Assembly: GCA_002480165.1 (NCBI GenBank)
Contig: DLBP01000054.1
Span: 1 to 16,462, forward strand
From: Proteobacteria bacterium UBA7821
GTDB taxonomy: Bacteria > Pseudomonadota > Gammaproteobacteria > Comchoanobacterales > Comchoanobacteraceae
Length of the DNA: 16,462 nt
Direction of reading: 5' to 3'
In this document: piece by piece, positions 7,790-13,776 of the stretch
How the letters are laid out: the number at the start of each line of letters is the position of its first letter
Position numbering within the stretch: position 1 is the first letter of the stretch
Translations under genes and position numbers: made by a program
The notes under the pieces: model-generated
Told to the model about the DNA's origin: nothing
Databases searched by the model: none
Seen by the model: the letters and a program-made list of their open reading frames with translations, nothing else

Positions 7790-8500
7790 TTAGTGGTTGT
7801 CGAGCAAACTTTTTTTGGTTTTTCTGTACCAGATGATAGGTGCTGCAGACAGAATCTCAACGTCATACTCAAATAGCTTATCACGCTGACTGTGAACATT
7901 GAGAGCAAGCAGATGATAAAGACCAGGCTGTGACCCCGCTTTTAGCAATCTAACTATGTGGCCGAGGTGGAAGGTTTGAATGATGCAGATATTGCCAATG
8001 GCCTGATCAATTTGGTGCTGATAGAGCCGGTTACCAGCAACGTAGCTGCCACATACATACACAGGATGCATGCTGTCATCGGGTAGTAAATATTCGATTG
8101 GATCTGGATTGTTTTTTTTGAAAAAAAGTAACTCTGATACAATGTTATCCTGGTCTGGATGGTTGATGTTATGCTGTAGTCTTTCGGGTTCAACTGGACT
8201 GATAGGGTTGTCTGTAAATTTTGGGCTGTGACCTAATCCATGCAGTAGCCACTGTGATGATACCATAACACCTTCGGCGTGAAATGCCCTAATGATATTA
8301 TTCGCACCTTTTGATGTTAGTCCGCCAAAGCGCGCAGACTCCCAGTTTTGTATTGTTCCTCTTGGAATGCCGTAGCGTTTATCAAATAGATCTCTTGATA
8401 ATCCAGTCATGTCTCTGCATAGCTTGAGTCGTGTTGCTCGTTGCTTTGCGACAGACTTTTTTTCCAAAACATCAGTAGGCACGGTGCTTTCTCTCCCCAT
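7790..8500 (-). CDS. LexA/S24-fold transcriptional regulator with N-terminal helix-turn-helix, probably non-cleaving
   Basis: A 236-residue protein. Residues about 20-88 look like a phage-repressor-type DNA-binding domain (TRLKLCRDMTGLSRDLFDKRYGIPRGTIQNWE), and residues about 135-225 resemble the S24/LexA C-terminal fold (LPDDSMHPVYVCGSYV). Ser143 corresponds to the LexA-family catalytic serine. The position of the catalytic lysine appears to be Arg184 (HIVRLLKAG), and the linker (90-135) has no Ala-Gly or Cys-Gly cleavage pair, so self-cleavage looks unlikely. Targets are unknown and there are no phage genes nearby. The ATG at 8500 has no ribosome site. GGGGAG at 8496-8491 could instead serve the GTG at 8482-8480, giving a protein six residues shorter. 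Confidence 0.68.
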   Translation of the reverse strand: MGRESTVPTDVLEKKSVAKQRATRLKLCRDMTGLSRDLFDKRYGIPRGTIQNWESARFGGLTSKGANNIIRAFHAEGVMVSSQWLLHGLGHSPKFTDNPISPVEPERLQHNINHPDQDNIVSELLFFKKNNPDPIEYLLPDDSMHPVYVCGSYVAGNRLYQHQIDQAIGNICIIQTFHLGHIVRLLKAGSQPGLYHLLALNVHSQRDKLFEYDVEILSAAPIIWYRKTKKSLLDNH

Positions 8501-8502
8501 AG

Positions 8503-8513
8503 ATACACTGTAT
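8503..8513. promoter_or_regulatory. Short palindrome just upstream of the regulator gene, possible operator
   Basis: ATACA-C-TGTAT is a perfect five-base inverted repeat around one base, lying immediately before the regulator ATG at 8500. A site here could allow self-repression. Such short palindromes also arise by chance. Confidence 0.25.
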
Positions 8514-8560
8514 GATGTCTTGTTCAGCGATTAATGTAAACAGTTTTCAATGGGGTGACA

Positions 8561-8573
8561 TTGTTTAACAATA
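8561..8573. promoter_or_regulatory. Palindrome in the 95-base gap upstream of the regulator gene, possible operator
   Basis: ATTGTT-T-AACAAT is a perfect six-base inverted repeat around one base, 61 bases before the regulator start and 23 bases past the stop of the protease gene. The position suits autoregulation. No clear -10/-35 pair was found for the gene. Confidence 0.3.
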
Positions 8574-8595
8574 TAAGTAGCTGATTTTGATAGAT

Positions 8596-9900
8596 TTAAT
8601 TTATGGATAAGTAAAATTTAGTCGTGTCACGCTGTACTCGCATTAGCAACGGTCTAGCCGTGTGGCTGAGTTTTGATAAGGCTCGGCTGTCATTAACAAT
8701 CTGTCGGTCAACCTCAAGAATGATGTCATGAACTTTGAGGCCCGATACCCAGCCAGGTGAGCCGTGACTCACGTCAAGAATGATGGCTCCATTGGTGGTA
8801 TTGCCATTTCCATCAATAATACTGTAGTCACTGTATACCAAGCCATCGAGCGCTGTCTTTTTTACATCATGTGCTTCGATCTGTTTCACAATCGTTACAG
8901 TCTTATCTAGGTTTGAGTCGTTACGAGTCACCCTCAGCTGAACACTTTCACCGACTCTAGTGGTACCGATTAGTGATATTAGATGATTCGTTGATTCCAC
9001 TCGGGTACCATTAATGTGCGTGATGATATCGCCATTTTCGATGCCAGCAGTTTCTGAAGGACCGCCTGGGATAATATCTGATACCAGTATGCCAGTATCA
9101 ATATCAGTCGCCAATGCATTGGCTAATTGGGGGTTGAGTGGTTGTACGTATGCTCCCATGATTCCCCGCTCAACCTGTCCATTTTCGAGTAGCTGTTTGG
9201 TAATGGGTTTGAATACTTCAACCGGAATCGCAAAGCCAATTCCAGTTGAGCTGTTTGCGTTACCGTGTTGGTCGTACGTAGTCAGTACTGAGGCATTGAT
9301 ACCGACGAGGTTGCCATCAGAATTAATGAGAGCGCCACCAGAGTTTCCAAAGTTTATCTGTGCGTCTGTCTGTAGATAGTTGTCAAATTTAGTCAGGTTT
9401 AAATCTCTATTTCGGCTACTGATGATACCAAAGGTGATGCTGTCATTTAGTCCATATGGGCTACCAATTGCAATAACAGAGTCACCCAGTTGACCTTCAT
9501 CTTCTTTCGCAATAGGAATACTGGTTAAGTGGTCGCCTTCAATTTTAATTAGGGCGATGTCACTGATCTCATCCAAACCGATTATGCGTCCAATGAATCG
9601 TCTTTTGTCATTCAGTGTTACCAGTAGATGGGTTGAGTTATTGACAACATGCGCGCAGGTGATGATGATGCCATCGTCTGCATCGAGAATCACGCCAGAG
9701 CCGAGTGGCTGGGTTTCTGAGTCTGCTAGATGGCCGCTTTGAGCAGCGGTCTCTACCGAAATATTCACAACCGATTTCTTGACTTTTTTCACAAGCGAGC
9801 TGATGTCATCAACAGCATGAAGCTGTAGACACATCACCGTGTATAGCAGAGACAACAGCACGCGGTTTGAGACGGTAGTTCTAAGCAGCAAAATAAACAT
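8596..9900 (-). CDS. degQ: Periplasmic serine endoprotease, DegP/DegQ (HtrA) family
   Basis: A 434-residue HtrA protease and chaperone for misfolded envelope proteins. A signal peptide spans residues 1 to about 29 (arginine near the start, hydrophobic LLSLLYTVMCL, cleavage after LHA). The trypsin-like domain has the triad His84 (TCAHVV), Asp114 (SDIALIKI) and Ser187 (NFGNSGGAL). Two PDZ domains follow: about 239-325 with GIMGAYVQPL and AGIENGDIITHING, and a more divergent one at about 347-434. No long extra loop separates the signal peptide from the protease domain, which suits DegQ more than DegP. C82, two residues before the catalytic His, is unusual because the family normally has Asn there. 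No ribosome site is visible before the ATG. Confidence 0.92.
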   Translation of the reverse strand: MFILLLRTTVSNRVLLSLLYTVMCLQLHAVDDISSLVKKVKKSVVNISVETAAQSGHLADSETQPLGSGVILDADDGIIITCAHVVNNSTHLLVTLNDKRRFIGRIIGLDEISDIALIKIEGDHLTSIPIAKEDEGQLGDSVIAIGSPYGLNDSITFGIISSRNRDLNLTKFDNYLQTDAQINFGNSGGALINSDGNLVGINASVLTTYDQHGNANSSTGIGFAIPVEVFKPITKQLLENGQVERGIMGAYVQPLNPQLANALATDIDTGILVSDIIPGGPSETAGIENGDIITHINGTRVESTNHLISLIGTTRVGESVQLRVTRNDSNLDKTVTIVKQIEAHDVKKTALDGLVYSDYSIIDGNGNTTNGAIILDVSHGSPGWVSGLKVHDIILEVDRQIVNDSRALSKLSHTARPLLMRVQRDTTKFYLSIN

Positions 9901-9906
9901 GTTGTT

Positions 9907-9935
9907 ATATTAAATGATCTAAGCACTCAAATCAA
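9907..9935 (-). promoter_or_regulatory. Weak candidate promoter of the HtrA-family gene
   Basis: On the minus strand TTGATT (9935-9930) and TAATAT (9912-9907) are 17 bases apart, each four of six to consensus. Transcription would start at about the first base of the ATG, implying a leaderless message. That fits the missing ribosome site but is weak evidence. Confidence 0.25.
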
Positions 9936-10011
9936 TTAAATATTAGTCTGATGACATGGTTTGTGTGATCAATCTTCATGGGAGTTGTCAATCTATCAGA
10001 AAGCAGATGGT

Positions 10012-10950
10012 CTATGTCGATCTAAGGTAATCGAGGATATTTGACATGTCTTTTGGTAGTGGTGATTCGAAGGCAATGGGTTCTTTTGTGATGGGGTGCT
10101 CTAATGCGAGGTGTCTGGCATGGAGAGCTTGTCGATTCAATTGTTGAACCAATGCCTGCCATTTCGTTTGATTTGGCTGTGAGCTGTGATAGCCACCGTG
10201 GTATACAGGGTCCCCGACTAATGGGTGTTTAATGTGTCTCATGTGCACCCGTATTTGGTGTGTTCTACCGGTGACCAGTCGGCACTTAATGTGACTGTGT
10301 CGATCAAAACAGGCTAGAACGTCATAGTATGTTTTCGCAGTTTTTCCGTCAGGCCTGACAGTCATCTGAATTCGTTTGGTTGGGTGTCTGCCGATGGGTT
10401 GATCCACAGACCCATTTGACTCGAGACGTCCATGGACAATGGCTTCATAGTGTCTGTGTATTGCTCGTTTAGCCAGTTGGTCGGTTAATACTTGGAATGA
10501 TTCAGGTTGCTTAGCAATGATCATTAGGCCGGTTGTGTCTTTGTCGAGCCGATGAATAATACCCGCACGGGGTAGTTTCGCCAGTTCAGGGTCGTGGTGG
10601 ATTAATCCATTGAGTATGGTCTCATCCGGATTGCCACTGCCAGGATGAACAACGTCGCCGGCTGATTTATTGATGACAAGCATTGCTTCGTCCTCGAATA
10701 CAATATCCAGATTTTTTTTCTGTGCTTCCCATGATGGCTCGGGTAAGAGATCGATGACAATGCGAATCTCATCATGATTGACCACCAGAGTTCTCGCTTT
10801 AGTGATGGTCTTTTGGTTGATAGCCATTTGATTGTTTTTGATCTGTTGTTGTATTTGTGATCGAGAATACTCCTTAAGTTGTGAGGAGAGATAACTGTCG
10901 ACCCGAACCGGATGAGATAAGTCAGAGACTGTGAATGTGTATACTGGCAT
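10012..10950 (-). CDS. rluD: 23S rRNA pseudouridine synthase RluD
   Basis: A 312-residue RluA-family enzyme (E. coli RluD 326) that makes pseudouridines in helix 69 of 23S rRNA. An S4 RNA-binding domain occupies about 14-75 (RVDSYLSSQLKEYSRSQIQQQI). The catalytic motif HRLDKDTTG carries Asp136 (E. coli Asp139), and the conserved TGRTHQIRVHM lies at 228-238 followed by HPLVGDPVYHG. RluC is excluded by the N-terminal layout and by the divergent bamD neighbour, which is the usual rluD context. The start at 10950 matches the family N-terminus (EVSDLSHPVRVD-like). A weak TTGCAT-18-TATATT pair lies just upstream on the minus strand. Confidence 0.94.
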   Translation of the reverse strand: MPVYTFTVSDLSHPVRVDSYLSSQLKEYSRSQIQQQIKNNQMAINQKTITKARTLVVNHDEIRIVIDLLPEPSWEAQKKNLDIVFEDEAMLVINKSAGDVVHPGSGNPDETILNGLIHHDPELAKLPRAGIIHRLDKDTTGLMIIAKQPESFQVLTDQLAKRAIHRHYEAIVHGRLESNGSVDQPIGRHPTKRIQMTVRPDGKTAKTYYDVLACFDRHSHIKCRLVTGRTHQIRVHMRHIKHPLVGDPVYHGGYHSSQPNQTKWQALVQQLNRQALHARHLALEHPITKEPIAFESPLPKDMSNILDYLRST

Positions 10951-11026
10951 GATTTAATATATCACAATACTGCTTAATCATGCAATTTTAAAGCTTTAGT
11001 ACTTTATTTTTATCACGATCGGGTAT

Positions 11027-11797
11027 ATGCTGTCGAACATGGGTGGTTTAAAAGTTAAAAGCGATTTCATTCGGGTACTAGTCTACGTGATGGCTAGCGG
11101 TTATTGGCTGGCTGCCATGGTGCCTGCTGATGCAGCTGACGTACAAGTTCCCTCAGAAGAGTCGTATTTGGCCAGTGCCAGAAGAGAACTGGGTATCAAA
11201 CAGTTTAAGAAGTCCATTCAATTCTATGAAGATGCTGCTTTGTATTACCCATTTGGCCACTTGGTCGAAATAGCTAGGCTTGAAGTGATTTATGCATACT
11301 ACTCAGCCGCTGAATTCACCAAGGCAGAAGATGCCATCAACCGTTTCAAAAGTCTCCATCCAAAGTCTCAGAATATGGACTACGCATTATTTATGGAAGG
11401 TGTGATTAATTCGCGCACGGTTGACAATGTGCTTGAAAACCATCTTTTACCAGACTTGTCAAAGCGAGACCTTAGGAACTTAACTAAGGCGTTTGTTGCC
11501 TTTAAGTTATTGATTGAAGATTACCCTACTAGTATTTATGTCAAAGACGCACACGACAAGCTGTTGATTATTAAGTCGATTTTAGCCAAAAACATGATTA
11601 ACTCTGCGGTTTTCTATGAAGAAGTTGGCGCTAATTATGCCGCTGCTGATAGAGCCTTCGATTACCTGAGGTTATTTTATGGTATGCCGGACACGAATCA
11701 GGCTTTCGAGACGTTAATTGCTTCATTTCATGCTGAACAATTACATGACATTGTTGCAGATATCGAGTTGGTATGGCAAGAAAACCAACCAGATTGA
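11027..11797 (+). CDS. bamD: Outer-membrane assembly factor BamD lacking the lipobox cysteine
   Basis: A 256-residue TPR protein of the BamABCDE complex that folds outer-membrane proteins. Typical blocks are YLASARRELGIKQFKKSIQFYEDAALYYPFG (TPR1), LEVIYAYYSAAEFTKAEDAINRF (TPR2), NMDYALFMEGVINS, AFVAFKLLIEDYPTSIYVKDA and VFYEEVGANYAAADRAFDYL. Divergent rluD is the classical neighbour. BamD is normally a lipoprotein with Cys after the signal peptide. This protein contains no cysteine at all. Its N-terminus (KVKSDFIRVLVYVMASGYWLAAMVPADA-AD) looks like a type I signal peptide or an uncleaved anchor. The ATG at 11039 is an alternative start; neither has a clear ribosome site. The bases at 11101-11115 read LLAGC in another frame, discussed in the findings. 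Confidence 0.9.
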   Translation: MLSNMGGLKVKSDFIRVLVYVMASGYWLAAMVPADAADVQVPSEESYLASARRELGIKQFKKSIQFYEDAALYYPFGHLVEIARLEVIYAYYSAAEFTKAEDAINRFKSLHPKSQNMDYALFMEGVINSRTVDNVLENHLLPDLSKRDLRNLTKAFVAFKLLIEDYPTSIYVKDAHDKLLIIKSILAKNMINSAVFYEEVGANYAAADRAFDYLRLFYGMPDTNQAFETLIASFHAEQLHDIVADIELVWQENQPD

Positions 11798-11802
11798 TGC
11801 TC

Positions 11803-11831
11803 TTGAAAAATTAACTAAATTGAGCTATAAT
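11803..11831 (+). promoter_or_regulatory. Near-consensus sigma-70 promoter for the 80-residue gene
   Basis: TTGAAA (11803-11808) and a perfect TATAAT (11826-11831) are separated by the ideal 17 bases. The start point would be near 11838, and the ribosome site AAGGA (about 11849-11853) precedes the GTG at 11860. It is the best promoter in the window. Confidence 0.72.
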
Positions 11832-11859
11832 GATAATAGAACAATGATAAGGATGAACA

Positions 11860-12102
11860 GTGAAAAAAAAATTAAATAAGCATCTAGACCAATTGAAGGA
11901 AATCATGTCGACCGCTGATCACACGTTAATTGCAAAGGAAGTGAAAGCAATCACGGAGCAGTTGTCGTCACATGAATTGCGAGAAGTCCATAAACGCATC
12001 GAGGAGTTCTGTGGATCGAAATCTGAGTCTAACAGTCAGTTTTATAGGAACACATTAGAGTTTTACATTAAAGAGGCTGGTGGTAAGTTTTCATTCAAGT
12101 AA
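11860..12102 (+). CDS. Small uncharacterised helical protein (80 residues)
   Basis: I do not recognise this protein. It is highly charged and mostly predicted helical by eye (KKKLNKHLDQLKEIM, AKEVKAITEQLSSHELREVHKRIEEF), with one cysteine (residue 51) and an aromatic C-terminal third (SQFYRNTLEFYIKEAGGKFSF). There is no signal peptide or membrane segment, so it is probably cytoplasmic. It starts with GTG; the ATG at 11853 is in another frame that stops after eight codons. Support for a real gene is the near-consensus promoter, a ribosome site AAGGA six bases before the GTG, and clean spacing after bamD. Codon use resembles its neighbours. A small nucleic-acid-binding or antitoxin-like role is possible, but nothing in the sequence shows it. 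Confidence 0.72.
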   Translation: MKKKLNKHLDQLKEIMSTADHTLIAKEVKAITEQLSSHELREVHKRIEEFCGSKSESNSQFYRNTLEFYIKEAGGKFSFK

Positions 12103-12199
12103 AAGCATAACGCTAGACAGCATTCAATAATTGTTTGATCGTGCGTTGATCAGAGAACCTAAGCGGCACAGCACGGTTGCTCTACCGCATAGAGAGAAA

Positions 12200-13138
12200 C
12201 TAACCGGCTGCTTCTGCTTGATTGCCAGCGCTGATTGAATAGCCATAACGGTGACTTTTGACTTGTGTGTATTCTCTGAGTAGTTTGAGAATCGAGTCAT
12301 ACTCATTGAGCATAGCCCAATGGCAGGGGGTCAGGTTGTCGTGATCGACCAGTGATAAATCAAGCCCCTGATACTGAAGAATCGTTTTGAGGCTGTCCAC
12401 ACAGTTGTTCTGAACAGCGACGTGTGTGAGCGATCTTTTTTCCATATCAACTGCATTAATATCAATCATCGGGTGATCAAGTAAACTGGTCAAGCATTCA
12501 TCTCGTTTATCTGTAATGGCTTGGTGTGCTAAATTGATCCCCTGTCTATTTCTCACATTCACATCCGTTAGTGGATGGTTAATTAACAGTTTAAGCATGT
12601 CATTTCGGTTATGTCTAATCGCCCAGTGGCAGGGTGTGTCGCCATGGCAGTCACGGCTATTTGGGTTGATGTCTCGGTGGGTTAATAGAAGCTTGACTAA
12701 GTGAAGGTTGCCTGAGTTGATGGCATAATGACAGGCTGTTAGACCATCGTGATCAGCTGTATTGGGTTCTATTTTGCTGTCAAATAGTTCTAATAGTAAA
12801 TGATTCCGATTGTATTTTACTGCTTCTGAGTAAGCTGTCGACGATGACAGAACGTTTGAGCCATCCAGCTGTTTGATTAGAAGTCTAACGGCGACTAAGT
12901 TATTGTTACGGATAGCAAGACACAGTTTGTTGTCGTCGATGACAGTCTGCTGCTTGCGTAATAGTTGATGAAGATAATGATGGTAATTTTTTTCTATCGC
13001 GACTTCGATCAGCGACTTCTTGGTGTATTTACTAATCAGTGTTGTCAATATGGATTGACAGATGAAACGTGTATGATTACAAACCGCCATATTTACATGG
13101 CGGTAGGTCTCCGGTGGGACCTCGTCATAATAAGACAT
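12200..13138 (-). CDS. Ankyrin-repeat protein
   Basis: A 312-residue protein with about five ankyrin repeats in its C-terminal half. They lie at about 131-163 (DGLTACHYAINSGNLHLVKLLL), 165-198 (HGDTPCHWAIRHNRNDMLKLLI), 199-232, 234-266 and 268-297 (NLTPCHWAMLNEYDSILKLL). Residues about 40-125 are likely degenerate repeats. There is no signal peptide or membrane segment. Ankyrin repeats mediate protein binding; in intracellular gammaproteobacteria such proteins are often secreted effectors, but that is inference here. An upstream in-frame ATG at 13207 would add 23 residues (MFRWLTELKHRAK). I chose 13138 because GGGAG sits about seven bases before it, whereas the upstream ATG has no ribosome site. 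Confidence 0.88.
   Translation of the reverse strand: MSYYDEVPPETYRHVNMAVCNHTRFICQSILTTLISKYTKKSLIEVAIEKNYHHYLHQLLRKQQTVIDDNKLCLAIRNNNLVAVRLLIKQLDGSNVLSSSTAYSEAVKYNRNHLLLELFDSKIEPNTADHDGLTACHYAINSGNLHLVKLLLTHRDINPNSRDCHGDTPCHWAIRHNRNDMLKLLINHPLTDVNVRNRQGINLAHQAITDKRDECLTSLLDHPMIDINAVDMEKRSLTHVAVQNNCVDSLKTILQYQGLDLSLVDHDNLTPCHWAMLNEYDSILKLLREYTQVKSHRYGYSISAGNQAEAAG
13084..13103. repeat. Inverted repeat within the start region of the ankyrin gene
   Basis: CCGCCAT and ATGGCGG are perfect seven-base arms around ATTTAC. In the ankyrin mRNA this falls at about codons 12-18 and could form a GC-rich hairpin close to the start. Confidence 0.5.
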
Positions 13139-13332
13139 ATTTACTCTCCCAGTAAGTTGATTGTACAATTTAGCACGATGCTTTAGTTCCGTCAACCATC
13201 GGAACATTAACCACAGGGTCAGCAGGATATTTCCTTAAGTCTCTGTATATGTTGGCAATTAAACAATTTGAATGCGGTCGGTTTAATATAAAACCCAGCA
13301 GAATTAGATAGTTGTTGAAAAGTTAATTAAAG

Positions 13333-13701
13333 TTAAAAAATTAGGCAAAAAGTACACAGTCTTTTTTCTGTGGTGGTAATCATTAGTAATCGTATCGCTG
13401 CTAGGGTTGACATGAATTCAAAACCAACATTAGCCTGATAGAGAGGTTGTATAACCGAGTCGTCTGGAATGGTTGTCATGAGCCCGGTGCCAATAAAAAT
13501 TGTCTCACAAGGCTCTTTGAGCATCTTTTGACAATGGTGATCCGTTAAGTCGCTTATGTTCTTGATTTCAGATTTGTCATCGATGTAATCGGGGTAAATG
13601 ATGATGCCATTGGTGTAGTTGACTTGATTAATGGTTACATGCTTTTCGCTGTAACTGCTAACAATCCATCGGCCACTTGAAATAGATTCAGAAAAGTCCA
13701 T
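13333..13701 (-). CDS. Mth938/DUF498-family protein (Xcc1710-like)
   Basis: A 122-residue protein of the Mth938/DUF498 family, whose eukaryotic relative is NDUFAF3, an assembly factor of respiratory complex I. The bacterial role is not established. Seen: a short beta-rich start (WIVSSYSEKHVTINQVNYTNGIIIYPDYI), then ISDLTDHHCQKML, the characteristic strand ETIFIGTGLMTTIPDDSVIQPL and GFEFMSTLAAIRLLMITTTEKR. The length fits the family (about 120-130). An in-frame ATG at 13803 would run across the pepN start and promoter. I chose 13701 because AGGAG (13713-13709) lies seven bases before it and the family begins there. It is divergent from pepN and shares a palindromic promoter region with it. Confidence 0.85.
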   Translation of the reverse strand: MDFSESISSGRWIVSSYSEKHVTINQVNYTNGIIIYPDYIDDKSEIKNISDLTDHHCQKMLKEPCETIFIGTGLMTTIPDDSVIQPLYQANVGFEFMSTLAAIRLLMITTTEKRLCTFCLIF

Positions 13702-13720
13702 ACTTTTTCTCCTAACATGG

Positions 13721-13739
13721 TGTATAATATCATTATACA
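13721..13739. promoter_or_regulatory. Symmetric palindrome containing two overlapping-region -10 boxes, one per strand
   Basis: TGTATAAT-ATC-ATTATACA is a perfect eight-base inverted repeat. It puts a perfect TATAAT on each strand: plus at 13723-13728 facing pepN, minus at 13737-13732 facing the DUF498 gene. On the minus strand TTGGCC (13760-13755) lies 17 bases upstream as a partial -35. No good -35 is visible for the plus strand. RNA polymerase could not occupy both at once. It may equally be an operator. Confidence 0.55.
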
Positions 13740-13776
13740 TATTGTCGCTATGCTGGCCAAATAAATAGGAGGTTGT

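Noticed and set aside
9014..9379. Open frame of 121 residues on the plus strand
   Set aside because: It lies wholly antisense to the protease domain of the HtrA gene, and its sequence mirrors that coding frame. There is no ribosome site.
11101..11115. Out-of-frame LLAGC as a separate short lipoprotein
   Set aside because: That frame is open for only ten codons between TAG at 11095 and TGA at 11128 and has no start, so it cannot be a gene. Its only relevance is to the history of bamD.
12103..12199. Convergent gap with GCGG...CCGC and other short complementary bits
   Set aside because: Only four-base stems with long loops and no T-run. I see no clear terminator, tRNA or small gene here.
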